From: Porticoccaceae bacterium
Lineage (GTDB): Bacteria > Pseudomonadota > Gammaproteobacteria > Pseudomonadales > Porticoccaceae
Direction: 5' to 3'
NCBI GenBank assembly: GCA_021773435.1
Contig: JAJFKC010000044.1
Span: 1-43,608, forward strand
DNA: 43,608 nt
Position numbers and translations under genes: made by a program
Shown here: piece by piece, positions 9,871 to 18,522 of the stretch
Numbering within the stretch: position 1 is the first letter of the stretch
Layout of the letters: each line of letters begins with the position of its first letter
Notes under the pieces: model-generated
Databases searched by the model: none
What the model saw: only the letters and a program-made list of their open reading frames with translations
What the model was told of the DNA's origin: nothing

Positions 9871-10326
9871 TTACATATCACTCAAACGGAAAGCAGCGCG
9901 TGAGACGGTATGACGCTCGCTGTCTTCAAGATTAATAAAGCTACGGAAAACTTCTTTTACCTCGTCGGTGTCGGCATGATCGACCACCTGGCCATAAAGG
10001 CTAATCAAATAATCATCAACCTCCAGCGCAACGGCGACAATGCTATCAACATTGTTTAAATTGACGTTGCGCACTTTCTCAAGCAAGGTTTCTGGATGAG
10101 TTTCTGGGGCAAACTGTAGCCAGGTATGAAGTAAACCGGGGTTAGCATCATCGGCAAATTGCGCCGTAGTTCTTGCCAGGTTTTGCTCGTGCCGGTTCAG
10201 ATAATCGAGCATCAATTGGGCACGATCAGAGGTACTGAGCTGCTCTAACTCTTGAAACTGCCTGGCAAGGGAAGCATGGAACTCCTTAACTACGTTGAGC
10301 ACATCGGCTACAGTTTGAAATCGCAT
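9871..10326 (-). CDS. Small helical protein, function unknown (ferritin-like helices?)
   Basis: A 151-residue soluble, almost entirely helical protein that I cannot place in a named family with confidence. The open frame extends 37 codons upstream, but the ATG at 10326 has a near-perfect ribosome site (GGAGGG, 6 nt upstream) and starts MRFQTVADVLNVVKEFH, so that start is chosen. Spaced Glu/His motifs occur in successive helices (KEFHASLARQFQELEQL, DYLNRHEQNLARTTAQF, FINLEDSERHTVSRAAFRL), similar to metal-binding four-helix ferritin/rubrerythrin-like proteins; the metal role is inference. It is a single gene between the convergent DUF35 gene and divergently oriented sequence upstream, followed by pepN further right. 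Confidence 0.6.
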   Translation of the reverse strand: MRFQTVADVLNVVKEFHASLARQFQELEQLSTSDRAQLMLDYLNRHEQNLARTTAQFADDANPGLLHTWLQFAPETHPETLLEKVRNVNLNNVDSIVAVALEVDDYLISLYGQVVDHADTDEVKEVFRSFINLEDSERHTVSRAAFRLSDM

Positions 10327-10503
10327 AAATCCCTCCTGAAGGTTATTTTCCATGATCGCACAAGCCGCGGAATTGTGTGAGATCAAAAAACTATCGACTA
10401 CTAACAAATATCGTCTATTAGCTGAACCTGGCAACAATCATTATTAATAGAAGCGATCAATATTGGTACAATCAGTTATAGTTGAACGTCCCTCTTACGA
10501 ATT

Positions 10504-13173
10504 TCAAACCAGACTTTTATCGACGATTTCGTACACGTCTTTAGATAAGGCCGGTTCGCTGAGCAGGCGTTCGAGCTGGGCTTTCATTTGTCTGGCCCGA
10601 CCCTCCGGGTATTTGCGCCACTTGGTCAGTGGCGTAACCAGTCGTGAGGCAATCTGCGGGTTAAGTTTATTCAGTGTGATAATTTGATCAGCTAGAAAGT
10701 TATAACCCGCACCATCGGCGCTGTGAAAATTTATCGCGTTACCCATACCAAATGCTCCGATCACTGCGCGCACTTTATTGGGGTTATTAATGTCAAAGTC
10801 ATCATGATCCAGTAGTGCCTTGACGCGATCAAGACCATCGGGAAGCACACACAAAGCCTGCATTTGAAACCATAGGTTCACCACCAGAGGTTCATGTCGC
10901 CAGCGTTGATAGAAACTCTGCAAAGCCGTCTCCGCAACACCTTGTTTAAGTGCTAGTGGGCTATTTACTATTGCACTCAAGGCTGCGCTGGCGTCAGTCA
11001 TGTTATCAGCATCTTCGAATTGCTGCCTGGCCAGACCCAGGGCCATCTGGCTACCAGCTTGCATTAAATAACCTTGGGCAATATTTCGAAGACTGCGCTG
11101 GGCAATCTGTTCACCTGTCGCACTGTATGTCTGATCTTCCAGCAATGCGCTATTAACCTTGTATACCAGTGCAAACTCATCCTCGAGCAATTCTCCAAGT
11201 GTCCGCTGAGCAAATAGTCGTGCTTCGTGTATAGCGTCGACTTCAATTACCTTTGCCACTTCGCTCAAATAGGCTTCGGTGGGTAAATTTAGCATTAAAG
11301 CGACCATGGCTTTGTCGGCAGTGGCGTCAATAAGTAATCCTCGATAAGCCGCTACCAAACGCGTGTCCAACGTAAATTCGTCACCTGCAAGATAACTGGT
11401 CACCAGTTCCTGCAACACACTGAGTGCCAATTGGTTACAAGCTTCCCACCGATTAAAGCCGTCGCTGTCATGGGCCATCAAGTGGACAAGATCGTCGCGG
11501 CTATAGGGGAAGTCCAGTTTTACCGGTGCAGAGAACCCTCTTAAAAATGATGGCACTGGTTTCTCGGCAACTTGTTTAAAAACAATAGTCTGCTCAATAT
11601 CCGTGATTTCGAGAACTATACTCGTGTCCCCCTCCACAACATTATCGACGTACAACGGCAGATCACCATCACTGCCCACCAAACCCATACGCAGCGGAAT
11701 TAGAAATGGTTGTTTATTTTGACACTCAGGTGTCGACGGACAGTTTTGTTTGATAGTCAGCTGATAGCTTTCTTGTGCAGCGTTATATTCGCCTTCAATG
11801 GAGAGCTGCGGAGTTCCCGCCTGAGAATACCAATTATAAAATTGGCTGAAGTCTCGACCACTGACTTCGCTCATCGCTACGACAAAATCTTCTATGGTGA
11901 CTGCCTGCCCATCGTGGCGGTCGAAATAAAGATCACTTCCAGCACGGAATTTTTCTTCGCCCAGTAGGGCGTGAATCATGCGTACAATTTCTGCGCCCTT
12001 TTCATAAATGGTCAAAGTATAAAAATTTGAAATCTCCATAAACGAGGCGGGCTGAACTGGGTGAGCTGTTGGCCCCGCATCCTCGGCAAACTGCATGGTG
12101 CGTAATAAATTAACATCCTCGACCCGTTTGACCGTTTCTGAACCCATATCGGAGGAAAACTGCGAATCCCGAAACACAGTAAAACCCTCCTTCAAACTAA
12201 GCTGAAACCAGTCACGGCAAGTCACGCGGTTGCCACTCCAGTTATGAAAGTACTCGTGCGCAACCACAGCTTCTACGCGTTGAAAACCTGTATCTGTAGT
12301 GGTTTCCGGCTTAGCAAGTACACAGGAGGTATTAAAAATATTCAGGCCCTTATTTTCCATGGCACCCATATTGAAGTCGTCAACAGCGACAATCATAAAA
12401 ATATCGAGATCGTACTCCCGGCCGTAAACTTTCTCGTCCCATGCCATGGCATTTTTAAGGGAGTCCATGGCGTGATCACACTTATCGGCATCCTTTGCTT
12501 CGACATATATTTGCAGGCCAATATCGCGACCACTCATAGTCGTGAAGCTAGATTCGATACAGGCAAGTTGGCCACCCACCATTGCAAACAAATAAGCAGG
12601 TTTTTTAAAAGGGTCATGCCACTTCACCCAGTGCCGGTTGTTGTCCAATTCTCCTTGAGCAACGGGATTGCCGTTTGACAGAAGAACAGGAAAGCGAGCT
12701 TTGTCCGCCTCAATGGTAGTCGTGAATTCCGACATCACATCTGGGCGGTCAAGGTAATAGGTAATCTTGCGGAAGCCCTCTGCTTCACACTGAGTGCAAT
12801 ACATCTTGCTCGATTTGTACAGGCCTTCGAGGGAAGTATTTTCCTGTGGTTTTATAGCGACTGCAGTTTTAATTGTAAAAACATCAGGCACGGAAAAAAT
12901 AGTTAAATGATCTGCCGTGACACGATATTCATCTGCTTTAAGTGGCTTGCCATTTATCGTTATAGCTCTTAGCTCCAGGTCCTGGCCATCGAGTTGTAAT
13001 TCGCTGCTAGTGCCTGCATTATTTTCATTAGATCGATGCAAAGAAAGGGTCGCTGTGACCAGAGTTTCATCGTTGTTAAGATAGATATATAAGTCAGTCT
13101 TGTCGATCAAATAATCCGGCGCGCGGTAATCTTTAAGGTGGATTGTTTTCGGTTGGGCATCACGAAAGAGCAT
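10504..13173 (-). CDS. pepN: Aminopeptidase N (M1 family)
   Basis: Cytoplasmic zinc aminopeptidase that removes N-terminal residues from peptides. Length of 889 residues matches the proteobacterial PepN group. The substrate motif GAMEN is at 270-274, the zinc site HEYFH at 306-310, and the third zinc ligand Glu329 lies in LSLKEGF. The N-terminal beta domain contains MYCTQCEAEGFRKITYYLDRPDVMS, diagnostic of the E. coli-type PepN. The remaining C-terminal half is the helical domain. No signal peptide is seen. It is followed upstream by the DUF2797 and DUF1315 genes, an order I recall from Pseudomonas. Confidence 0.97.
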   Translation of the reverse strand: MLFRDAQPKTIHLKDYRAPDYLIDKTDLYIYLNNDETLVTATLSLHRSNENNAGTSSELQLDGQDLELRAITINGKPLKADEYRVTADHLTIFSVPDVFTIKTAVAIKPQENTSLEGLYKSSKMYCTQCEAEGFRKITYYLDRPDVMSEFTTTIEADKARFPVLLSNGNPVAQGELDNNRHWVKWHDPFKKPAYLFAMVGGQLACIESSFTTMSGRDIGLQIYVEAKDADKCDHAMDSLKNAMAWDEKVYGREYDLDIFMIVAVDDFNMGAMENKGLNIFNTSCVLAKPETTTDTGFQRVEAVVAHEYFHNWSGNRVTCRDWFQLSLKEGFTVFRDSQFSSDMGSETVKRVEDVNLLRTMQFAEDAGPTAHPVQPASFMEISNFYTLTIYEKGAEIVRMIHALLGEEKFRAGSDLYFDRHDGQAVTIEDFVVAMSEVSGRDFSQFYNWYSQAGTPQLSIEGEYNAAQESYQLTIKQNCPSTPECQNKQPFLIPLRMGLVGSDGDLPLYVDNVVEGDTSIVLEITDIEQTIVFKQVAEKPVPSFLRGFSAPVKLDFPYSRDDLVHLMAHDSDGFNRWEACNQLALSVLQELVTSYLAGDEFTLDTRLVAAYRGLLIDATADKAMVALMLNLPTEAYLSEVAKVIEVDAIHEARLFAQRTLGELLEDEFALVYKVNSALLEDQTYSATGEQIAQRSLRNIAQGYLMQAGSQMALGLARQQFEDADNMTDASAALSAIVNSPLALKQGVAETALQSFYQRWRHEPLVVNLWFQMQALCVLPDGLDRVKALLDHDDFDINNPNKVRAVIGAFGMGNAINFHSADGAGYNFLADQIITLNKLNPQIASRLVTPLTKWRKYPEGRARQMKAQLERLLSEPALSKDVYEIVDKSLV

Positions 13174-13244
13174 GGTGTTTTCTCAAAGAATTTTCAGGAT
13201 TATTAAGCTTTATAAAAAATATCAGACTTTATGTTGTCTCAAAA

Positions 13245-14129
13245 TCAATGTCTAAAATCAATCTGGTAGGACGTGTATTTGCGAATATTGATCACACCCG
13301 TATCAAAGATTAGATACTGGCCTTTAATCCCCACCAGCGTACCTTCCGCAAGCGGATTTTTATCTAAATTAAAGCTGCTGATTTTAGTTGGGAACTCAAT
13401 AATCGGGTACTCAATTTCAAGCGTATCGGCCGCATCGAGTTGCTGGATGGCTAGCAAACCAAAGCGGTCACTCAGTTCAGCTAACTCTTTTGCACACTGT
13501 TCAAAAAGCTGATCCCTGACGGCGGCAAGATCTACCGCTTCGGCGTTACTTTTCAACATAGCGCGCCAATTGGTTCGATCTGCAACATGCTGGCGCAGGG
13601 CGTCTTCCACCAAACCTGACTGGTAACGAGTGGCGACACGCATAATCGGCAAGGCCTGAGTGGCACCCTGGTCGATCCAGCGGGTGGGAATTTGATTACC
13701 GCGGGTAATGCCCACTTTTACGCCGGAAGAATTGGCTAGATAGACAAAGTGATCGGTCATACAAAATTGCTCAGCCCATTCCGGCTCTCGACAGGTACCC
13801 TGATCAAAATGGCATTTTTCAGGGCTCATTATGCAGCTGTCGCAAGAGGCCAGTTTTTTAAAGCAGGGATAACAATGTCCCTGACTAAAACTTTTTTTGC
13901 TGGCACGGCCGCAGTTCGTGCAATGGATAGCACCGGCAAATTCTATCTGTAGAGATTGGCCCAGCAGGGGATTTAGAGGAACCCGATGATCATCCAGTGG
14001 CAATGTATATTCGACGGGAAGAGCATCCACTTCTAAGCTCGGCTCTACACTTGTCTCAGCATTTGCGGTGGACGTTAGTGGAAGCGCCACCTTCATTTTA
14101 GCCAGGTGTCCGTTGGTTGTTTCATGCAT
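13245..14129 (-). CDS. DUF2797 protein with Cys-rich zinc module
   Basis: A conserved protein of unknown function, 294 residues. A cysteine cluster comes first: Cys70/73, Cys86/89, Cys96/99, Cys106, Cys113 and Cys123, very likely two zinc sites. It is followed by HFVYLANSSGVKVGITR (127-143), which looks like the core of a GIY-YIG nuclease-type fold, with RWIDQGA just after. The C-terminal third is beta-rich. A catalytic nuclease activity is possible but not demonstrated for this family as far as I know. The first 45 residues are low-complexity and the true start might be Met12; no ribosome site is strong enough to decide. Position between pepN and the DUF1315 gene is conserved in relatives. 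Confidence 0.75.
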   Translation of the reverse strand: MHETTNGHLAKMKVALPLTSTANAETSVEPSLEVDALPVEYTLPLDDHRVPLNPLLGQSLQIEFAGAIHCTNCGRASKKSFSQGHCYPCFKKLASCDSCIMSPEKCHFDQGTCREPEWAEQFCMTDHFVYLANSSGVKVGITRGNQIPTRWIDQGATQALPIMRVATRYQSGLVEDALRQHVADRTNWRAMLKSNAEAVDLAAVRDQLFEQCAKELAELSDRFGLLAIQQLDAADTLEIEYPIIEFPTKISSFNLDKNPLAEGTLVGIKGQYLIFDTGVINIRKYTSYQIDFRH

Positions 14130-14153
14130 AGGTTTAGCTGCCGAATAAGCGAG

Positions 14154-14417
14154 TTAATGACCTGGAATTTTGATAGGTCTATATTCAGACGTATCAGCGG
14201 ATGATGAATTCCCACAGACTCCAGAGCTTGTCACATAGCCTACCCTCTCATGCTCGGGCTTATATTTGATGTCATAGGCAATTATCGCCCGTAAACACAA
14301 GGCTTTTTGCTCGCTTGATAAAGCTATGCCATTAGCCCACTTACCTACTTCTACTGCCTGCTTAAGGCGTTCATAGATGCCAGGATCAACTGACTCAATA
14401 AGTTTGCTTATATTCAT
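14154..14417 (-). CDS. DUF1315 family (YeaC-like) protein
   Basis: An 87-residue small protein of unknown function. The family signature is visible: LIESVDPGIYERLKQAVEVGKW (6-27) and LSSEQKALCLRAIIAYDIK (33-51). The C-terminal 25 residues are Ser/Gly-rich and unlike the core. It lies 24 nt upstream of the DUF2797 gene in the same direction and is likely co-transcribed. No catalytic motif is seen. Confidence 0.7.
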   Translation of the reverse strand: MNISKLIESVDPGIYERLKQAVEVGKWANGIALSSEQKALCLRAIIAYDIKYKPEHERVGYVTSSGVCGNSSSADTSEYRPIKIPGH

Positions 14418-14488
14418 AAACCACCTTATGTTAAATTTACGTTGAGCTTAATTAACCGTCACTAATTTTAGCGTAACAGGACGGCACG

Positions 14489-15364
14489 CTACACCTGCTT
14501 ACTTTGTCGTTGTCCGGCGAAGAAGCCAAATACCATACCGATCAATAAACCACTGACGTGGGCACCATTGGCAACGCCACCCTCTATGACAATGTCCACC
14601 ACACCCATTAGACAAATCAACAGCCAACCAATCATAAAGGGGAAGATAGAGGGCGGCAGTCTTAACAATGGGTGAGGGTTGCGTTTTTGACGTACCCATA
14701 TATAACCGAGCAAACCATAGACAGCACCTGAAAACCCACCAAATAATGCTGGGCCATCCCAGAGATACTGACCAACATTCGCGCCAACTGACAGCGCTGA
14801 CAAAAGAACCAAGTAGGCTCCGCTACCTGTCACCAATTCTACTCTGCGGCCGAATTCCCAAAGCCAGAGGCTATTGAAAACCACATGAAAAATACCGAAA
14901 TGAAGAAATGCAGGGGTAATCAATCGCCACCACTCGTTACGCTCCAGCGTATTGGATAGCGGTTCAAAAATAATGTCACGATCAATGATGGAAAAATTCT
15001 GAAATGTAAAAATAGACACCAGATCCGGGTAATATTGAACCAATATTGCGCCCAACACACACATCATCAATGCAACAAAAGTTACTGGCAACCTCTTTAG
15101 ATAGGCACGCACGACGATTTCGGCGGGGGGTCTAGTTGCAGCTGCGTGATTGCTTCTTTCTGTATTCCGTCGCACCTGACTAATAATATTAAGGACATGA
15201 TCCGCATCAGCGACATCTTTTATCGATAAGCGTGTAACGGTATTTTCAAGCTCATCATTTTTATGGATTTCATAACTAATCCCTTGCCTGTTCAGGGCAA
15301 TAATCAGGGCATCCAGATCTACATCGGCAGACAACTCTATAATATTTTGTCCCAGTGAAGTCAT
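14489..15364 (-). CDS. Rhomboid family intramembrane serine protease (GlpG-like)
   Basis: A 291-residue inner-membrane protease that cuts transmembrane segments. A soluble N-terminal domain of about 85 residues precedes six membrane helices. The catalytic dyad is present: Ser212 in GGFSGAVYGLLGY and His269 in NGAHVSGLLIG. Asn164 and the HFGIFHVVFNSLWLWEFG region (155-172) match the oxyanion region and loop 1 of active rhomboids. The N-terminal domain resembles the GlpG cytosolic domain in size. It is 24 nt downstream of nadK and transcribed the same way. Substrates are unknown. Confidence 0.9.
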   Translation of the reverse strand: MTSLGQNIIELSADVDLDALIIALNRQGISYEIHKNDELENTVTRLSIKDVADADHVLNIISQVRRNTERSNHAAATRPPAEIVVRAYLKRLPVTFVALMMCVLGAILVQYYPDLVSIFTFQNFSIIDRDIIFEPLSNTLERNEWWRLITPAFLHFGIFHVVFNSLWLWEFGRRVELVTGSGAYLVLLSALSVGANVGQYLWDGPALFGGFSGAVYGLLGYIWVRQKRNPHPLLRLPPSIFPFMIGWLLICLMGVVDIVIEGGVANGAHVSGLLIGMVFGFFAGQRQSKQV

Positions 15365-15388
15365 ATAGCCGCTCAGTCATATAACCAA

Positions 15389-16291
15389 TTAGTTGTCTGT
15401 ATCAGAGCGGAGGGAATCCAACCTTTTGCCCCAGCCTAGTTTATTCCGACAGGTCTCGTAAAAATTATGATCCACGGGGTGAATCAGGCGAACTGGCCTT
15501 TCTTTGCGTTTAATTCTAATGACATCGCCGGGTTCTGTCGCCACATCTATCTGACCGTCACAGCTAACCAGCGGATGTAATTCATTACGGGTGCCAACCA
15601 GTATTTCAAGCTTACTCTCTCCGCTGATCACAATGGGCCTGCTAGCCAACGTGTGTGCGTTCATGGGTACCAGAACAATGGCATTTAAGCTCGGGGTCAT
15701 GATCGGGCCTCCTGCCGACAGCGCATACGCCGTAGAACCGGTTGGAGTGGATACGATTAAACCGTCTGATCGTTGACTGTAAACAAACTGACCATCGATA
15801 TAAAGCTCTAACTCCATCATCCGAACCGATTTGCCGGGATGAAGCACAAAATCATTTAGGGCCAGACCATCGCCAATTTCTTCGCCATTCCTTTCAACCA
15901 CCATTTCCAGCAGGAATCGCTCGGTGTCAAAAAACTCTCCAGCCAACACTTTGCCGACACTTAGCTCCATGTCATCAGGGTGAATATCGGTGAGAAAACC
16001 CAGTCGGCCCCGATTCAATCCAAGCAGTGGCACATTAAGATCAGCTAGAGCCCGTGCAGCGCCGAGCATACTGCCGTCGCCTCCCACGACGATTACCAGG
16101 TCAACCGTACCTTCTACCGACCGACGACTAATAGTTTGAATGGCGGGATCATCCAGAGATGCAGCGGTAAGCGTTTCAGCAAACACAGTGCGGCCATCGG
16201 CCTTAAGGAAGGCTACCAGCCGGTGCAAACTGTCAATCACCTCAGATTGGCGCAGCCTGGCGACCACACCTATATTCTGAAATCGACTCAT
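15389..16291 (-). CDS. nadK: NAD kinase
   Basis: Phosphorylates NAD to NADP in the cytoplasm. The 300 residues match the proteobacterial enzyme. The Gly-rich site GGDGS is at 70-74. Other family blocks are LGLNRGRLGFLTD, LALNDFVLHPG, and STPTGSTAYALSAGGPI, which binds NAD; SRPIVISG and SCDGQ follow. The start (MSRFQNIGVVAR) has GGGGAT upstream. The rhomboid gene follows in the same direction. The 201 bp upstream, to the comEA-like gene, is AT-rich and should hold the promoter; no clear hexamer pair was found. Confidence 0.97.
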   Translation of the reverse strand: MSRFQNIGVVARLRQSEVIDSLHRLVAFLKADGRTVFAETLTAASLDDPAIQTISRRSVEGTVDLVIVVGGDGSMLGAARALADLNVPLLGLNRGRLGFLTDIHPDDMELSVGKVLAGEFFDTERFLLEMVVERNGEEIGDGLALNDFVLHPGKSVRMMELELYIDGQFVYSQRSDGLIVSTPTGSTAYALSAGGPIMTPSLNAIVLVPMNAHTLASRPIVISGESKLEILVGTRNELHPLVSCDGQIDVATEPGDVIRIKRKERPVRLIHPVDHNFYETCRNKLGWGKRLDSLRSDTDN

Positions 16292-16492
16292 GGTTTATCC
16301 CCGATCAAAAACTGATGGGGGAATTATACACTGCCATTTGTATGTGCTGATCAAGCGCGGATGTGGAATTTTTTAGGAGGGCGGGAATATTCGAAAAATG
16401 CTAATTAGTTTATTAATTAATTTGGCCGAGCATATTTTCATTAATTGATAGCCGCAGTTTCGCGACTACCAATTAATGATCGACACGTAAAG

Positions 16493-16900
16493 CTACTTAA
16501 GCAATATGACGTTACTATTTTTGCTCAAGATCACTTCGCCGATACCCTTGATATTAAGCAGCTGATTTTTATCTGTAAACGCCCCATGCTGATTTCGGTA
16601 TTCAACAATTGCCTCCGCTTTCTTGGTGCCAATGCCAGTCAAGGCCTCTGCCATTTCCTCAGCGGAGGCCGTATTGATGTCAACAGTGATAGCTGCAATG
16701 TCAGACTGACTTGCCGAATTCACCTGTTCGGCATAAATGCTGGTCATCGGCATGATTGACAGAACAAGACCTAAAAGCACCGCCCCAAACAAACTACTGA
16801 TAGTTAAGAAGAGAGCTTGGTCAGCCCTGAATTTATTCACATATGCCTGAATGGCTACAGATTTTTGCGCGTAAGATTTAACTATTTGAGATGTTTTCAT
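16493..16900 (-). CDS. ComEA-like helix-hairpin-helix protein
   Basis: A 135-residue membrane-anchored DNA-binding protein. An N-terminal region with one membrane segment (about 33-52) is followed by a periplasmic tandem helix-hairpin-helix domain: VDINTASAEEMAEALTGIGTK (73-93) and LLNIKGIGEVI (114-124), the consensus of ComEA. ComEA proteins bind DNA in the periplasm during natural transformation, but many Gammaproteobacteria have such proteins without proven competence. The start has AAGGAA 5 nt upstream of ATG. It follows pyrF in the same direction (79 nt). Confidence 0.88.
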   Translation of the reverse strand: MKTSQIVKSYAQKSVAIQAYVNKFRADQALFLTISSLFGAVLLGLVLSIMPMTSIYAEQVNSASQSDIAAITVDINTASAEEMAEALTGIGTKKAEAIVEYRNQHGAFTDKNQLLNIKGIGEVILSKNSNVILLK

Positions 16901-16961
16901 TTTCTATTCCTTGTGCATATTGCACTTCCATTAGTATTACACCGTCTAGCGTTACAACATC

Positions 16962-16978
16962 CGGGAAATCATTTCCCG
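16962..16978 (-). terminator. Hairpin directly after pyrF
   Basis: CGGGAAAT/ATTTCCCG with a single central base forms a stem starting at the base after the pyrF stop. There is no U-run after it on the minus strand, so termination is doubtful; it may protect or separate the pyrF message from comEA. Confidence 0.3.
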
Positions 16979-17689
16979 TCAACCATCTTCGCCAATTTCT
17001 TCTTTGATAGCAAGCAGGGCTTCGGCAGGATTTGGTGCCCCGGTCACTGGTCTTCCGATAACCAGATAGCTACTGCCTGCAGCCATCGCCTCCCCGGGCG
17101 TTAAAGTTCTACGTTGATCATCTTTAACTGCATGCTCATCAGGCCGTATACCTGGCGTCACTCTCAGGAAATCATCGCCAAATTGATTCTTGATAGCGGC
17201 CGCTTCAAGACCTGAACAGACAATGCCGTCCAGACCGCTTTGCGATGCCAAGAAGGCCATCGCCAAAACTTGTTCTTCGGGGGACTTATCAATACCTATC
17301 TCAATAAGGTCGCTATGGGCCATGCTGGTCAGAACAGTCACACCTGTCAACAAGGTCTGGCCACCGTGCTTATCGATAGCGTTGCGTGCGGCCTGCAACA
17401 TGCTGGAACCACCCAGGCAATGCACATTAACCATCCACACACCGAGATCGGCACTGGCGGTCACGGCTCCGGCAACGGTATTGGGAATATCATGGAATTT
17501 AAGGTCGAGGAATACATCGTAGTGTTGCTCGACCAAATGCGTGATAAATTGTGGCCCTGCACGGGTAAATAGCTCTTTACCCACTTTGAGTTTGCACAGC
17601 TCAGGTTGAATTTGCCCGACGAAATCAAGCGCGGATTGCGGATCAGCGTAATCCAAAGCAATAATAATGCGGGAGGAATTAGTGGGCAT
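16979..17689 (-). CDS. pyrF: Orotidine 5'-phosphate decarboxylase
   Basis: Last step of UMP synthesis. 236 residues, typical bacterial length. The catalytic charge network DLKFHDIPNT (62-71, with Asp62, Lys64, Asp67) is intact, preceded by KVGKELF (35-41). The phosphate-binding region TPGIRP (RVTPGIRPD) and the C-terminal VIGRPVTGAPNPAEAL are present. The C-terminus ends at the hairpin noted separately. It sits between lapA and the comEA-like gene as in Pseudomonas-type clusters (recalled). Confidence 0.97.
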   Translation of the reverse strand: MPTNSSRIIIALDYADPQSALDFVGQIQPELCKLKVGKELFTRAGPQFITHLVEQHYDVFLDLKFHDIPNTVAGAVTASADLGVWMVNVHCLGGSSMLQAARNAIDKHGGQTLLTGVTVLTSMAHSDLIEIGIDKSPEEQVLAMAFLASQSGLDGIVCSGLEAAAIKNQFGDDFLRVTPGIRPDEHAVKDDQRRTLTPGEAMAAGSSYLVIGRPVTGAPNPAEALLAIKEEIGEDG

Positions 17690-17758
17690 ATCTATACCGC
17701 AATTAGTCGGTGTAAAAATTAAGCTATAGCAGGTCGAGAACTTAGTTGGTATCCAGAA

Positions 17759-18058
17759 TCAATCAGCGGCAGATTCGTTTCGAGCGAGGCTAAGCTCCAC
17801 ATCAAGTTTCTGTAATTTTTTGACCAGCTGTCGGGATTGTCTTTTTAGCGCAAAGTTGGCCGGATAACACAGTGCAACACCGACAACGACTCCGCAAAAA
17901 AAGAACACCAACACCCACAGGCCTACCGGTAGCTCGGCTAATTGAAAACCAAGCAATACAAGGCCAGTTTTCAGGGCATTATCCTGAACGACCCAGGCCC
18001 CGATAAACACCGCCGCCAGTACGACCACTAACGTAACGATCAATTTTATATTTTTCAT
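17759..18058 (-). CDS. lapA: LapA/DUF1049 family inner-membrane protein
   Basis: A 99-residue protein with two membrane segments (about 5-23 and 42-66) and a cytoplasmic coiled-coil tail (RQSRQLVKKLQKLDVELSLAR). This is the LapA (YciS) architecture; LapA works with LapB to control LpxC and so lipopolysaccharide synthesis in enterics. The position just downstream of ihfB is conserved for LapA in Gammaproteobacteria, although lapB is not next to it here: pyrF follows instead. GAGAG before the ATG is the ribosome site. A terminator-like hairpin lies just upstream, so it may have its own promoter or depend on read-through. Confidence 0.85.
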   Translation of the reverse strand: MKNIKLIVTLVVVLAAVFIGAWVVQDNALKTGLVLLGFQLAELPVGLWVLVFFFCGVVVGVALCYPANFALKRQSRQLVKKLQKLDVELSLARNESAAD

Positions 18059-18069
18059 CTCTCATTAAA

Positions 18070-18099
18070 AAAACGACAAAGCTGCTGCTTCACCGTTTT
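18070..18099 (-). terminator. Rho-independent terminator after ihfB
   Basis: AAAACG/CGTTTT outer stem, an inner AAAGC/GCTTC stem with a four-base loop, with wobble pairs between. The minus-strand hairpin runs directly into a T-rich stretch (18069-18065); the plus side also has a T-run, so it may work both ways. It lies between ihfB and lapA. Confidence 0.6.
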
Positions 18100-18183
18100 C
18101 TTTTTACTCACCTTGTGTACTCACTTCGTGCATTAGTAACATCAGCCTTGATGTGCTTGTATAAGCTGTGCCTGGACAAAAAG

Positions 18184-18477
18184 TTAGGACTTGTGCATTC
18201 CATTGTTAACTCGATCTCGCAATTCCTTACCAGGCTTAAAATAGGGCACGTATTTTCCCGGCAGCTCAACTTTTTCGCCGGTTTTTGGATTGCGCCCCTG
18301 ACGTGGCTCCCGGAAATGAAGACTAAAGCTTCCGAAACCTCTTATCTCAATACGGCCATTATTAGCTAACTCCTGAGCTAGATCTTCCAGAATCACTTTG
18401 ACAGCAAGTTCAACATCCTTCGGGGGTAGTTGATCTTGCTGTCGGGCGATTTTTTCTATCAGTTCAGACTTGGTCAT
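18184..18477 (-). CDS. ihfB: Integration host factor subunit beta
   Basis: DNA-bending nucleoid protein, partner of IhfA in the IHF heterodimer. 97 residues of the HU/IHF family, starting [11 protein letters not shown]. The DNA-intercalating arm is present: [20 protein letters not shown] (about 49-68), with the proline wedge in RNPKTGE and the following [16 protein letters not shown]. It lies 45 nt after rpsA, the standard neighbour in Gammaproteobacteria, and is followed by a terminator and lapA. Confidence 0.97.
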   Translation of the reverse strand: MTKSELIEKIARQQDQLPPKDVELAVKVILEDLAQELANNGRIEIRGFGSFSLHFREPRQGRNPKTGEKVELPGKYVPYFKPGKELRDRVNNGMHKS

Positions 18478-18522
18478 ATTTAATCTAGTCCTTATTTAGG
18501 AAGGCTTTAAACGTGACAATAG

